In this document: one piece after another, positions 9,220 through 18,683 of the stretch
Position numbering within the stretch: position 1 is the stretch's first letter
Layout: each line of letters starts with the position of its first letter
NCBI GenBank assembly: GCA_025384855.1
Contig: JALAHT010000004.1
Coordinates: forward strand, 1 to 64,000
Source of the DNA: Luteirhabdus salina
Lineage (GTDB): Bacteria; Bacteroidota; Bacteroidia; Flavobacteriales; Flavobacteriaceae
DNA: 64,000 bases
Reading direction: 5' to 3'
Notes under the pieces: generated by a model
Database searches by the model: none
Told to the model about the DNA's origin: nothing
What the model saw: the letters and a program-made list of their open reading frames with translations, nothing else
Translations under genes and position numbers: made by a program

Positions 9220-9931
9220 ATCTTCTTTCTCTGTTTTGATAATTTACGATTGCCTCAAAAAGATGGTTTTTGGTGTAATCTGGCCAAAGTGTATTGGTAA
9301 AATACAACTCGGCATACGCGATTTGCCACAATAAGAAATTACTAATACGTTGCTCTCCGCTGGTGCGTATTAATAAGTCCACATCCGGTAAATTTTGGGT
9401 ATATAGATGTTTTTGAATTATACCCTCATCTATATCGCCGGGCGAAATTAGGTTATTTTTCACTTTATGACTAATCTCTTGGATGGTTTTTGTGATTTCC
9501 TCCCTTGATCCATAACTTAAAGCAAGGGTAAGCATCATCCTATTGTTGTCTTTCGTTTTATCGATGACTTCTCCCAATTCCTTCTGTGCCTTTTTTGGTA
9601 GGGCCTCAAGATTTCCGATGGCATTCAGTTTTATATTGTTATCCTGAAGGGTTTTTATTTCCTTCTTCAAGGAAGAGACGAGTAATTTCATCAATAGTTC
9701 CACTTCCAATCTAGGTCTGTTCCAATTTTCGGTGGAAAATGCGTATAAAGTGAGGAAAGGAATGTTGATTTCTGCGCAAGCTTCCGTGATTTCCCGAACA
9801 GCTTTTGTGCCTTTCTCATGACCAAATGTCCTGAATTTACCCTGTTGCTTTGCCCAACGACCATTACCGTCCATAATCACCGCAAGGTGCTGGGGTAGCT
9901 TTTTAGGATCAATTTGGTCTTTAAAACTCAT
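9191..9931 (-). CDS. uppS: Isoprenyl transferase (undecaprenyl diphosphate synthase)
   Basis: This enzyme chains isopentenyl units onto farnesyl diphosphate to make the C55 lipid carrier for cell-wall and surface polymers. The 246 residues show the family's HLAVIMDGNGRWAKQ (catalytic Asp21), TLYAFSTENW and the C-terminal IRTSGEQRISNFLLWQIAYAE segment. It overlaps bamA at its end and follows the DUF6089-like gene by only 3 bases, so it belongs to one envelope operon. Confidence 0.95.
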   Translation of the reverse strand: MSFKDQIDPKKLPQHLAVIMDGNGRWAKQQGKFRTFGHEKGTKAVREITEACAEINIPFLTLYAFSTENWNRPRLEVELLMKLLVSSLKKEIKTLQDNNIKLNAIGNLEALPKKAQKELGEVIDKTKDNNRMMLTLALSYGSREEITKTIQEISHKVKNNLISPGDIDEGIIQKHLYTQNLPDVDLLIRTSGEQRISNFLLWQIAYAELYFTNTLWPDYTKNHLFEAIVNYQNRERRFGKTSEQLS

Positions 9932-9934
9932 ATC

Positions 9935-10630
9935 TTAAAAATTACAATAACACGGTTTTCGTCCGAATGTTACGGTAAAGGTAATGCCTGTAAACACATA
10001 CCAGTCATCGCTATTGGTGTTGCCGAATCGAAACGCTTCGGTACTAGGTTGTCCCTTTGAAGGGTGGCTGCCATCCAACGCATCGGAAAAAGTGTAACGA
10101 GCCCCAATTTCAAAACCCACCACGAAACGTCTTCCAAGTGTCGCTTTATATCCTACGACCATTGGTATGGCTACTGCACTGTCGCCGTCATAGCTTTGTA
10201 TTTCGGTTCCTTCCCCAGGGTAATATAAAGCATCGAACCAGCTATAGGTAAGTCCTGTATATAAATACGGTGTGCTAGCGGGTTTGCCATTATACATGTT
10301 AAATTCCCAGAAGGTATATTCTAGACCTAATGAAATTTCGGTAACAGTATTTTCAAAGGTATAGCCACGTTGCTGTCGACGCTCCTCGTTCGATTCTAAA
10401 TCGTCGCCCGAAATATTCGCAATCAGTAATGACCCACGAAAGGAGTGGCGGGCACTTCGATTCCATTTAAAGATCCCTCCAAACGCTAAATTGTTCGGAG
10501 CGATATAGTTGGTTCGTCCCACATCACCTATAAAATTCGATCCACCTAGCATTGCACCTACCTCATAGGTTTGTGAAAATGCTGAAAATGTGCCGATTAC
10601 AACTAATACAATCGTTGCAAGATACTTCAT
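9935..10630 (-). CDS. Outer-membrane beta-barrel protein, DUF6089-like
   Basis: This 231-residue protein has a signal peptide (about 1-19, ending FSAFSQ) and an alternating pattern of amphipathic strands ending in TGITFTVTFGRKPCYCNF. The opening YEVGAMLGGSNFIGDVG and its place before uppS and bamA match the DUF6089 family found at this site in Bacteroidota. It is probably a small barrel in the outer membrane with a structural or biogenesis role. Nothing in the sequence shows a precise function. The C-terminal CYC is unusual for a barrel end. Confidence 0.8.
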   Translation of the reverse strand: MKYLATIVLVVIGTFSAFSQTYEVGAMLGGSNFIGDVGRTNYIAPNNLAFGGIFKWNRSARHSFRGSLLIANISGDDLESNEERRQQRGYTFENTVTEISLGLEYTFWEFNMYNGKPASTPYLYTGLTYSWFDALYYPGEGTEIQSYDGDSAVAIPMVVGYKATLGRRFVVGFEIGARYTFSDALDGSHPSKGQPSTEAFRFGNTNSDDWYVFTGITFTVTFGRKPCYCNF

Positions 10631-10729
10631 ATACCTTAAAAGTTTGCAAATATAACAATTAACTTGGGGTAACGGAATTTTAACGCCATTACTCTGTGTT
10701 GATTAACAGGAAAAGGGAAAGATTATTGT

Positions 10730-11617
10730 TTAGTTCCGCTTGTCTTCTCCCCAAAGCAATTTTTTGCGAAGTGTTTTGATGAAGCTATCATCCGCTAGCT
10801 GAACCAGTTTAATGTTGAAATCGGCCCGTCGAATATAAATGGTAGTGTTGTTTTTTATCGTTGCAATCCTGGAATCTAAGGAAAGCAAAAACGATTGTTC
10901 GCGGCCTGAAACCTTCAACCTTAATTGACAGTCGTCTGGTAATACCAGCGGACGCGCATTTAGATTGTGGGGTGCAATTGGCGTTACCACAATATTCTTG
11001 GCGCTAGGATCAATTACCGGTCCACCACAGCTTAAGGAATAGCCTGTAGATCCAGTTGGGGTGGCGACGATAAGCCCATCCGACCAATAGGAAGTGAGGT
11101 GGTTGTCATTAACATCGGTTTCAACCTTTATCATCGAAGTGGTATCTTTTCTGTTCACCGCTATTTCATTCAAAGCAAAATTTAGAGAAGGATCGATTTC
11201 ATCACTATCAGGATCGGTTTCAATAGTGAGTAAACTTCTTTCAGAAATAGAATATTCCCCATTTAAAAGTTTCGGGATGCTTTCTCTAATCTCTTCTTTT
11301 TGAAGCGTTGCCAAAAACCCAAGTCGACCTGTGTTGATGCCTACGATAGGGATTTCCAAATCCTTCACAAAGGTAACAGACTTTAATATCGTGCCATCGC
11401 CACCAATACTGAAGAAAAGGTCATAGCTGCCATCTAATTCGGTAAAGGTGTCGAAATTGGAGAAGTTCTTGGTTATTTCGTCGTTCTTGTTGATGATGTC
11501 TAAAAAGTTCTTTTCGATATGGACCTCCATTTCCTTTCCCTGCAAAGCACTCAAGATTTGCTGAACGTATACTTCAGAATTCTCATGGTAAAATTGTCCG
11601 TAGATACCAATCTTCAT
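10730..11617 (-). CDS. nadK: NAD kinase
   Basis: This enzyme phosphorylates NAD to NADP. The 295 residues contain the signature GGDGT (about 72-76, with the catalytic Asp74), the NEIAVNR segment, and the Gly-rich TPTGSTGYSLSCGGP region that binds NAD. Length is typical. It starts 4 bases after the stop of the CBS-domain gene, so the two form an operon, an arrangement common in this phylum. Confidence 0.95.
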   Translation of the reverse strand: MKIGIYGQFYHENSEVYVQQILSALQGKEMEVHIEKNFLDIINKNDEITKNFSNFDTFTELDGSYDLFFSIGGDGTILKSVTFVKDLEIPIVGINTGRLGFLATLQKEEIRESIPKLLNGEYSISERSLLTIETDPDSDEIDPSLNFALNEIAVNRKDTTSMIKVETDVNDNHLTSYWSDGLIVATPTGSTGYSLSCGGPVIDPSAKNIVVTPIAPHNLNARPLVLPDDCQLRLKVSGREQSFLLSLDSRIATIKNNTTIYIRRADFNIKLVQLADDSFIKTLRKKLLWGEDKRN

Positions 11618-11621
11618 AGTG

Positions 11622-12314
11622 CTAAATGTTTAGATAGCGGTTCAGGTAATCTGAGCGTTCTTTCAAATCTTTCAGGAATTTATCCTCGTCGTGTTGGGAA
11701 ACTACCGAATAGTTATAGCGTCGAAACGTTTGGACGATGGCGTTCATACCACTATGACCAATCTTTATGGTAACCTGTGTTCGTTCATCTTCGATTTTGG
11801 AAATAAATAAGCCAAGAATTTGCGTGTCGTTGCTTTCTACAATCTGACTTATTTCACTAAAGGAATAGTCCTTGTTTCCTTTTTCAACCACTATGATCGC
11901 CCCTGCTTCATTTAAAAAAGGCGTATTGTTGAAAAGGCTCATAATATCGCCCAATTCGTAATACCCCAAATAGTTGTTTTCATCACCTAAAACGGGCATG
12001 ATATTGCTGTTGTGAAGGGCAAAAGCCTCCAAAATATCAAGCCAATTTGTTTTTTCACGCACAAAAAAGCCTTCCAGTGCATAGCGATATTCAGAAATGG
12101 GTCTATCAGAATCGAAACAATGGGCGTCAGTTTCGGAAATACAGCCGATATAGGTATTATTCTCTACAACGGGAATGTGAGAATAAGTTAATTGGTTGAA
12201 TGCATTTTGAACTTCAGAAAGTTCCGCTTCAATCGAAAAAGGAGTGATGTCGTTTATGATATAATTCTGTGTTTCCAAGCCGGCCTTTTTATGCAAATTA
12301 CTTAAAATATACAT
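11622..12314 (-). CDS. CBS-domain protein
   Basis: This 230-residue protein has two CBS motifs in the N-terminal half (about 17-75 and 78-140; SHIPVVENN and NIMPVLGDENNYLGY are the diagnostic strands), which usually bind adenine nucleotides. The C-terminal part (about 145-225) looks like a small ACT-like fold but has no catalytic motif. It is coupled to nadK, so a role in sensing or adjusting nucleotide supply is a reasonable guess. The only ATG is at 12314, back to back with pdxJ. Confidence 0.85.
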   Translation of the reverse strand: MYILSNLHKKAGLETQNYIINDITPFSIEAELSEVQNAFNQLTYSHIPVVENNTYIGCISETDAHCFDSDRPISEYRYALEGFFVREKTNWLDILEAFALHNSNIMPVLGDENNYLGYYELGDIMSLFNNTPFLNEAGAIIVVEKGNKDYSFSEISQIVESNDTQILGLFISKIEDERTQVTIKIGHSGMNAIVQTFRRYNYSVVSQHDEDKFLKDLKERSDYLNRYLNI

Positions 12315-12363
12315 GGAAAAGCTAGCCGTGCCTTTGTATTTTTGTTAATTCTAAACTAAAAAA

Positions 12364-13077
12364 ATGACAAAACTAAGCGTTAATATAAACAAGATCGCTA
12401 CCCTGCGAAATGCGCGTGGGGGCGATTCTCCCAATGTGCTGCAAGCGGCTAAGGACGTGCAGGCTTTCGGGGCGCACGGGGTTACGGTGCATCCGCGACC
12501 GGATGAGCGACATATTCGCTATTCCGACGTACGCGACATTCAGCCATGTATTACTACCGAATTCAATGTAGAAGGAAAGCCAATCGATAAATTTATGGAG
12601 CTGGTGCTGGCCGTAAAGCCTACGCAGGTTACTTTGGTGCCGGATGCCGAAAATGCCATTACATCAGATTCGGGCTGGGATACGGTCAAGCACAAGGATT
12701 ATTTGGTTGATGTTATTGAAGAATTCAAAAGAAATGGCATTCGAACCTCTATCTTCGTCGATCCAAAATTGGATATGGTAGAAGGTGCTGCGGAAACTGG
12801 AACCGATAGAATTGAACTGTATACAGAGGCGTTCGCAAAACAATATGCCGAAGGCAATGAAAAGGCGGTGATTCCTTATGCGGAGTGCGCTAAACTTGCC
12901 CATCAATTAGATCTTGGTGTAAATGCAGGGCATGACCTTTCATTACAAAACATCGAATACTTTAAGAAGAACGTACCGTACCTTGCTGAAGTATCTATCG
13001 GACATGCGCTTATTTCTGAAGCCATCTATCATGGACTAGAGAATGTTATTCACCAATATTTAGAAAAACTGAAGTAA
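12364..13077 (+). CDS. pdxJ: Pyridoxine 5'-phosphate synthase
   Basis: This enzyme joins 1-deoxyxylulose 5-phosphate with 3-amino-2-oxopropyl phosphate to make pyridoxine phosphate (vitamin B6 pathway). The 237-residue TIM barrel shows the conserved LSVNINKIATLRNARGG start, the VTVHPRPDERHI loop, and the terminal AGHDLS and SIGHALI phosphate-binding stretches. A good -7 element (TATTTTTG at 12337-12344) lies just ahead. The hydrolase gene follows after one base. Confidence 0.96.
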   Translation: MTKLSVNINKIATLRNARGGDSPNVLQAAKDVQAFGAHGVTVHPRPDERHIRYSDVRDIQPCITTEFNVEGKPIDKFMELVLAVKPTQVTLVPDAENAITSDSGWDTVKHKDYLVDVIEEFKRNGIRTSIFVDPKLDMVEGAAETGTDRIELYTEAFAKQYAEGNEKAVIPYAECAKLAHQLDLGVNAGHDLSLQNIEYFKKNVPYLAEVSIGHALISEAIYHGLENVIHQYLEKLK

Positions 13078-13078
13078 T

Positions 13079-13837
13079 ATGCTGCACGCTCAAATATTTG
13101 GTAACGGAACTCCTTTTGTCATTCTACATGGGTTTTTGGGGATGGGTGATAATTGGAAAACATTGGGAAAGAAATTTGCAAAGGAAGGGTATGAAGTGCA
13201 CCTGGTAGACCAACGTAATCACGGACGCAGCTTTCATGATGATGCTTTTAATTATAGCTTGATGGCTGAAGACTTACAAGAGTATTGTGAACATAAAGAA
13301 TTAAAAAATATAGTGCTGCTTGGCCATAGCATGGGAGGTAAAACGGCTATGCAATACGCCACATTGCATCCGAAAAACGTAGCCAAATTATTAGTAGCCG
13401 ATATTGCGCCGAAATCATATCCACAACATCATCAAGATATTCTGAAAGGATTAGCGAGTTTGGATTTCGATGAGATCGAATCGCGGGAAGAGGCCGATGA
13501 AATGTTGTCGGAATATATACCAGAACAAGGAGTGCGCCTTTTTCTGTTGAAGAACCTTTATTGGAAGGAAAAAGGAAAACTCGCGCTGCGAATGAACTTG
13601 CCCGTCCTTACAAAGAATATTGAGGAAGTGGGGATAGCATTGCCGAATGATGCTACCTTCGAGGGCGACACTCTTTTTCTGAAAGGCGCTAAAAGTGGTT
13701 ATATTGTCCCTATGGATGAAATTGTGATCAAGAAACATTTTCCAAAGGCTGAAATCGTAACGATTTCAAAAGCGGGCCATTGGCTGCACGCTGAAAATCC
13801 AAGCGAATTTCACCAAAATGTTATGAAATTTTTATAA
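13079..13837 (+). CDS. Alpha/beta-fold hydrolase, YbfF-like
   Basis: This 252-residue alpha/beta hydrolase has the oxyanion strand ILHGFLGMGDNW, the nucleophile elbow GHSMGG (Ser about 84), and a C-terminal His in GHWLHAENP. This set matches small esterases of the YbfF type that act on acyl esters. It is nearly fused to pdxJ (one base gap) and must be co-transcribed with it, a pairing common in Flavobacteria. The natural substrate cannot be read from the sequence. Confidence 0.9.
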   Translation: MLHAQIFGNGTPFVILHGFLGMGDNWKTLGKKFAKEGYEVHLVDQRNHGRSFHDDAFNYSLMAEDLQEYCEHKELKNIVLLGHSMGGKTAMQYATLHPKNVAKLLVADIAPKSYPQHHQDILKGLASLDFDEIESREEADEMLSEYIPEQGVRLFLLKNLYWKEKGKLALRMNLPVLTKNIEEVGIALPNDATFEGDTLFLKGAKSGYIVPMDEIVIKKHFPKAEIVTISKAGHWLHAENPSEFHQNVMKFL

Positions 13838-13857
13838 CATTGTAAAAGAAAAATATT

Positions 13858-13901
13858 ATGTATGCATAATAAATACGGGTATCGTAATAAAAAGCATACA
13901 T
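13858..13901. promoter_or_regulatory. Inverted repeat upstream of the FadL-type gene
   Basis: ATGTATGC (13858-13865) and its exact reverse complement GCATACAT (13894-13901) flank 28 bases ahead of the porin gene. The second arm runs into TACATTTA, close to a Bacteroidota -7 box. It could be an operator; its size allows chance. Confidence 0.3.
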
Positions 13902-13938
13902 TTATAACAAATCCTAAAGTAACCTTAACAATCCTATT

Positions 13939-15201
13939 ATGAAAAAAGTATTACTGGTTGCCGTGTTTGCTATGGCTACGGCAATAATGTATGCCGGGGG
14001 CTACCGCGTGAGTCTGCAGGGGCAGAAATCACTAGCCATGGGGCATACCGGAGTCGCTGTTGTAAGTAGCGAGTCTGTATTCTTCAATCCCGCAAGTATG
14101 GTATACCTCGAAAGTCGTTTTACGGCTTCCGTTGGCGCAAGCGGGGTATTCTCGAACGTTTCGTATCAAAATGAAAATACTGGAGCCTTTGCCGAAACGG
14201 ATAGCCCGATGGGGACGCCGTTATACGCATATCTTTCCTATAAAGCGACAGACTGGTTGTCTGTTGGCCTTGGTGTGTATACACCGTATGGTAGTACCGT
14301 AGAATATGAAGACGATTGGGCAGGATCGCATTTGGTAAACAATATCGATCTTCAGGCGATCTACATTCAGCCTACCGTATCTATTAAAGTGAATGATAAG
14401 CTGAGCTTTGGTGGTGGACCGATTTATGTAACGGGATCTGTAAATTTCAACAGAAACCTTTCCCGTTCGGTTACCGATTTAGATGGAAATAGAAGTGAAG
14501 TAACCATCGATGCGTCTGGCGTAACCAATTGGGGATGGACTGTAAGTACCTTATTCTCGCCGACTGAAAACTTTAGAATTGGTGCTACCTATCGCTCCGA
14601 AATTATTTTAGATGCGGATGATGGTGATGCTACTTTTGAAAATATTCCGGATTCTCCAATCTTGCCATTTGCTAATGGAACAGTTGGTATAAGCGCTTCC
14701 TTGCCATTACCGGCAGAATTGAGCGTTGGTCTTAGCTATAAGTTCTGCGAGAAGTGGATGTTTGCTTTCGACTATAACAGAGCTTTTTGGGATGTATATG
14801 AAGCTTTGGTAATCGATTTCGACGATGAGACGGGGATTCCAGACTCTGTAAATCCTAGAAATTATAAGAACGCTTCTACCTATCGCTTCGGCCTAGAGTA
14901 TCAAGCTACCCAAATGTTCACCTTGCGTGCGGGATATTACTTCGATGAATCTCCAGTACAAGCAGGATTCTTCGCGCCGGAAACGCCTCGTAACGACAGC
15001 AATGGTTATACAGCAGGCCTTACCGTAAATATCGGGGATCACTTCCAAGTAGATGCCTCGTTCCTATACCTTCACTTTAAAGAGGTGGACGCATCTTACG
15101 ATCCGTACAATGACCTGATTACAGGTGGACAAGCACCATTTGCAGGTACGTACAAATCGAACGCTTTTGTACCTGGATTGGGAATTACCTATAAATTGTA
15201 A
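13939..15201 (+). CDS. OmpP1/FadL/TodX family outer-membrane transporter
   Basis: This 420-residue protein has a signal peptide (about 1-20) and the FadL hallmark near the mature start (GGYRVSLQGQKSLAMGHTGVA, continuing to FFNPASM), where an N-terminal hatch plugs a 14-strand barrel. The family takes up long-chain fatty acids and other hydrophobic compounds. The SGNH-type lipoprotein gene follows after 14 bases, suggesting that hydrolysis of lipid esters is coupled to uptake of the products. An inverted repeat lies in the upstream gap. Confidence 0.92.
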   Translation: MKKVLLVAVFAMATAIMYAGGYRVSLQGQKSLAMGHTGVAVVSSESVFFNPASMVYLESRFTASVGASGVFSNVSYQNENTGAFAETDSPMGTPLYAYLSYKATDWLSVGLGVYTPYGSTVEYEDDWAGSHLVNNIDLQAIYIQPTVSIKVNDKLSFGGGPIYVTGSVNFNRNLSRSVTDLDGNRSEVTIDASGVTNWGWTVSTLFSPTENFRIGATYRSEIILDADDGDATFENIPDSPILPFANGTVGISASLPLPAELSVGLSYKFCEKWMFAFDYNRAFWDVYEALVIDFDDETGIPDSVNPRNYKNASTYRFGLEYQATQMFTLRAGYYFDESPVQAGFFAPETPRNDSNGYTAGLTVNIGDHFQVDASFLYLHFKEVDASYDPYNDLITGGQAPFAGTYKSNAFVPGLGITYKL

Positions 15202-15215
15202 AAGAAAAAATTCAA

Positions 15216-16751
15216 ATGATGAAAAATATTATAAAAATAACAATGGGTGTTTTGGCCATCGGCTTCGTAAGCTGCGAGGCTGAATTCGAGAACCCAGTGA
15301 ACGAAGAGGGGTTTTACGATAGTGGTGAAGCCGACTTTTCACAATATGTATCGGTAGGGAATTCCCTAACAGCAGGATATGCAGATAATGCCTTATACAT
15401 TACCGGACAACAAAACTCCTACCCTAATATTATGGCTGGTCAATTTGAGCTAGTTGGAGGTGGTGAATTCACCCAACCGCTGATGGCCGATAATTTGGGA
15501 GGATTATTATTGAATGGTACCCAAGTAGCACCAAACCGTTTGGTTCTGGGGCCAGATGCTAATGGTGAACTGGGGCCACAGGTATTGGCTGGGCAACCAA
15601 CTACAGAAATTACAACCAGTCCTACGGGACCTTTCAACAATATGGGTATTCCTGGTGCAAAAAGCTTTCACTTAGTGGCTCCAGGATATGGTAGCGTGGC
15701 AGGTGTGCCGCAAGGGCTGTCGAATCCATATTTCGCAAGAATTGCAACGAGCGAATCGGCCACAGTTATCGGTGATGCAACTTCTCAGAATTATACTTTT
15801 TTCAGTCTTTGGATTGGAAACAATGATGTATTAGGATATGCAACCACTGGAGGAAGTGGTGTCGATCAAACTGGAAACTTAGATCCTGCGACTTATGCTT
15901 CAAACGATATCACAGATCCACAGGTTTTTGCTTCTGTGTATAACGATCAGGTGAATGCGTTAACGGCGAACGGTGCAGATGGTGTGCTTATCAATATCCC
16001 GGATGTAACCTCCATTCCTTTCTTTACTACTGTTCCGTTGCGTGCCATTCCATTGGATGCTGCAACTGCAGCAGCGCTGAACCAACAATTCGGATTGTAT
16101 AATACACAGGCGTTGCCATTATTGGTGGCTAATGGAATTATTACCCAAGAGGAAGCCAATGCGAGAATGATCAACTTTCAGGAAGGTCAGAATTATCCAA
16201 TCGTAACCGACGATGACCTTACAGACGTAACGTCGATACTGGAAGGGTTCTTGCCACCCGAACAAGCAGCATTGCTAGGGCAGTTGCGTCAAGCAAACGA
16301 TTCAGATTTGATTGTTCTTACCGCCTCTAGTGTTTTAGGTTCGCAGGCAGATCCAAACGACCCAACTTCAATTGTTGGAGTAGGAGTGCCGCTTGGTGAA
16401 CAATTTGTGTTATCCGCGGTAGAGCAAGATCGTGTTGCTGCCGCTTCTGCAGCTTACAACGCAACTATCGAAGGTCTTGCAAATGCAAATGGATTAGCAT
16501 TTGTGGATGCTAGAACCGCTTTAGCTCAAGTTGCCGATACTGGAGTGCCGTATAACGGTGGGCTGCTAACATCTACCTTTATATTTGGTGGCGCATTTTC
16601 TTTAGATGGGGTTCACCCAACACCGAGAGGATATGCCTTTACAGCCAATGCCATTATTGAAGCTATCAACGAAAGATATGGCTCAACTATCCCTGGCGTT
16701 GATATAGGAAACTATCCAACATTTACCGCTAGCAACGATGTAGCACAATAA
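15216..16751 (+). CDS. SGNH/GDSL-type hydrolase, surface lipoprotein
   Basis: This 511-residue protein has a lipoprotein signal (lipobox GFVSC, Cys about 20). SGNH blocks are visible: block I is SVGNSLTAGY, with Asn in place of the usual Asp of GDSL; block III is WIGNND; block V is SLDGVHPTPRGYAF with the catalytic Asp and His. The insert between blocks is long and Ala/Asn-rich. It is coupled to the FadL-type porin and probably cleaves acyl esters at the cell surface or in the periplasm. A strong terminator follows. Confidence 0.87.
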   Translation: MMKNIIKITMGVLAIGFVSCEAEFENPVNEEGFYDSGEADFSQYVSVGNSLTAGYADNALYITGQQNSYPNIMAGQFELVGGGEFTQPLMADNLGGLLLNGTQVAPNRLVLGPDANGELGPQVLAGQPTTEITTSPTGPFNNMGIPGAKSFHLVAPGYGSVAGVPQGLSNPYFARIATSESATVIGDATSQNYTFFSLWIGNNDVLGYATTGGSGVDQTGNLDPATYASNDITDPQVFASVYNDQVNALTANGADGVLINIPDVTSIPFFTTVPLRAIPLDAATAAALNQQFGLYNTQALPLLVANGIITQEEANARMINFQEGQNYPIVTDDDLTDVTSILEGFLPPEQAALLGQLRQANDSDLIVLTASSVLGSQADPNDPTSIVGVGVPLGEQFVLSAVEQDRVAAASAAYNATIEGLANANGLAFVDARTALAQVADTGVPYNGGLLTSTFIFGGAFSLDGVHPTPRGYAFTANAIIEAINERYGSTIPGVDIGNYPTFTASNDVAQ

Positions 16752-16777
16752 ATAGGATTACTATTTTAAGAATTAAG

Positions 16778-16809
16778 AAGCCGCTTGGAAAAATCCAAGC
16801 GGTTTTTTT
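16778..16809 (+). terminator. Terminator after the SGNH hydrolase gene
   Basis: CCGCTTGGA and TCCAAGCGG form a perfect stem around AAAA, followed by eight or so T. It closes the porin/hydrolase operon. Confidence 0.9.
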
Positions 16810-16843
16810 ATACCTTGTAATGAACAATCAAAACCTATTTGTT

Positions 16844-17188
16844 ATGAAATCGATTCTGAAAATTCTTCTAACAGCACTTGCGGTGGTTATTTTAGCCAAA
16901 ATTTTACCGGGTGTAGCTGTTGAAGGTTATGTGTCTGCCATTATTGTGGCAATCGTCATAGCTTTACTCCGCTTTATAGTAAAGCCAATCCTTGTTATTT
17001 TAACCTTACCCGTAACCATACTAACCCTAGGAATATTCCTGCTCTTTATAAATGCATTTATTATTATGATGGCAGATTATTTCGTCGGAAGTTTCGATGT
17101 GTCAAATATTTGGTGGGCACTGTTATTCAGTTTGCTCTTGTCTATACTGCAATCGATTCTATACTCGCTGTTGGACGATAAAAAATAA
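16844..17188 (+). CDS. Phage holin family / YvlD-like small membrane protein
   Basis: This is a 114-residue protein from ATG 16844 (an upstream in-frame ATG at 16820 would add eight residues). It is almost wholly hydrophobic with about four membrane helices, and VKPILVILTLPVTILTLG matches the YvlD/phage_holin_4_2 family. Despite that name the family is chromosomal and its function is not established. It stands alone between a terminator and the tig promoter. Confidence 0.82.
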   Translation: MKSILKILLTALAVVILAKILPGVAVEGYVSAIIVAIVIALLRFIVKPILVILTLPVTILTLGIFLLFINAFIIMMADYFVGSFDVSNIWWALLFSLLLSILQSILYSLLDDKK

Positions 17189-17213
17189 GCCCCTGTTATA
17201 CAAGTCGCTACTA

Positions 17214-17245
17214 TTTGTTGAGTTGCCTAAATTATCGTAATTTTG
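17214..17245 (+). promoter_or_regulatory. Bacteroidota-type promoter of tig
   Basis: TTTG at 17214-17217 and TAATTTTG at 17238-17245 are separated by 20 bases, a near-ideal -33/-7 pair for the Bacteroidota housekeeping sigma factor. The start site would fall near 17252. The leader just after contains the GC-rich inverted repeat CCCGCC/GGCG...CGGG at about 17248-17267. Confidence 0.65.
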
Positions 17246-17294
17246 CACCCGCCTTCGGCGAAACGGGGGTAGAAGCGAAAACTTTCAGGAACAG

Positions 17295-18620
17295 ATGAAT
17301 ATTACAAAGAAAAAAATTGACGACTTGAACGCTGTGGTAACAGTGGAAATTTCAAAAGAGGACTATGCCGATAAAGTAGACGGTATCCTAAAGAATTATA
17401 GAAAAAACGCCAATATTCCAGGCTTTAGAAAAGGACATGTGCCTATGGGCTTGGTGAAGAAACAATATGGCACCGCAGTATTGGTAGAGGAAGTGAACAA
17501 ATTGCTTCAAGAAAAACTTCACAATTTCCTGACGGAAGAAAAATTGGATGTTCTCGGGAACCCACTTCCCAAAAATGATAAAGAAGTCGATTGGAGTACT
17601 GAGAATTTTTCATTTGAGTTCGATTTAGGTTTAGCCCCTGAATTTGAGGTGGAGGTGAAAACCAAAAAGCCGATAACCCGCTACAAAATCGTAGCCGATG
17701 ATAAAATGATCGATAACCAAGTGAAGTCGATTCGTAAACAATACGGAAAACTGATCAACAAAAAAGAGGTTGAAAAAGGCGATGAGGTAACCGGAACCTT
17801 CAAGAATGAAGAAAAGGGTGTCGATAAAAAGACGACGATTTCACTTGAAGACCTAAAAGGCAAAAAGCACAAAGACGCATTGTTAGGAGCAAAGCCTGGC
17901 GATACGGTTACCTTGAAGACAAAGGGTATGTTTAAGGACGACCACGACAACCAACGATATTTGGGTGTTTCACACGATGATGCACACGGATTGGATATCG
18001 AGGTAGACTTCACTATTGAAGAAGTAAATCAACGCGAATTGGCCGAAATGAACCAAGAGTTGTTCGATAAATTGTTTGGTGAAGGAAACGTGACGTCGGA
18101 AAAAGAACTTCGGGAGAAGATCAAGGAAGATGCTGAAGGACAGTTTATGCAACAAAGCGACCAAAAGCTGTTGAATGATGTTGTCGATACCCTAATCGAT
18201 ACCACACAATTTGATTTGCCAGACGAGTTTTTGGTGCGTTGGATTCAATCGTCTTCAGACGAACCGATGACGGAAGAAGAAGCCAAAAAAGAATACGAAC
18301 GCAGCGAAAAAGGATTGCGATACCAACTGATTGAAGGAAAGCTTCGTTCCGAAAACGAAAAACTTCAAGTAACGTTCGACGAGCTGAAAGGCCATGCCAA
18401 GAATATGATCAAGGCGCAAATGGCTCAGTTTGGGAATGCAAATCCATCTGATGAGGAATTGGACGGTATTTCTGCACGAATCCTTTCCAATGAAGAGGAA
18501 GTGAAGCGTATGAGCGAGCAGTTGAATACTCAGAAAATGCTCGATCATTTCAAGGAAAACGCAAATTTGAAGGAAAAGGAGATTACCTACGAAGCTTTCA
18601 TCAAAGAAGCTTACGAATAG
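17295..18620 (+). CDS. tig: Trigger factor
   Basis: This is the ribosome-bound chaperone that shields new polypeptides. The 441 residues show the N-terminal ribosome-binding domain with the NIPGFRKGHVP signature (about 42-52), a middle PPIase-like domain (about 155-245) without strong catalytic features, and a helical C-terminal chaperone region. The order tig-clpP-clpX is a classic conserved cluster. A standard promoter lies 50 bases upstream. Confidence 0.95.
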   Translation: MNITKKKIDDLNAVVTVEISKEDYADKVDGILKNYRKNANIPGFRKGHVPMGLVKKQYGTAVLVEEVNKLLQEKLHNFLTEEKLDVLGNPLPKNDKEVDWSTENFSFEFDLGLAPEFEVEVKTKKPITRYKIVADDKMIDNQVKSIRKQYGKLINKKEVEKGDEVTGTFKNEEKGVDKKTTISLEDLKGKKHKDALLGAKPGDTVTLKTKGMFKDDHDNQRYLGVSHDDAHGLDIEVDFTIEEVNQRELAEMNQELFDKLFGEGNVTSEKELREKIKEDAEGQFMQQSDQKLLNDVVDTLIDTTQFDLPDEFLVRWIQSSSDEPMTEEEAKKEYERSEKGLRYQLIEGKLRSENEKLQVTFDELKGHAKNMIKAQMAQFGNANPSDEELDGISARILSNEEEVKRMSEQLNTQKMLDHFKENANLKEKEITYEAFIKEAYE

Positions 18621-18683
18621 CATACTAAAAATAGGTATCTTTAGCGTTCGATTTTTGAACCGATAGAAAACTGTTTTACCTAT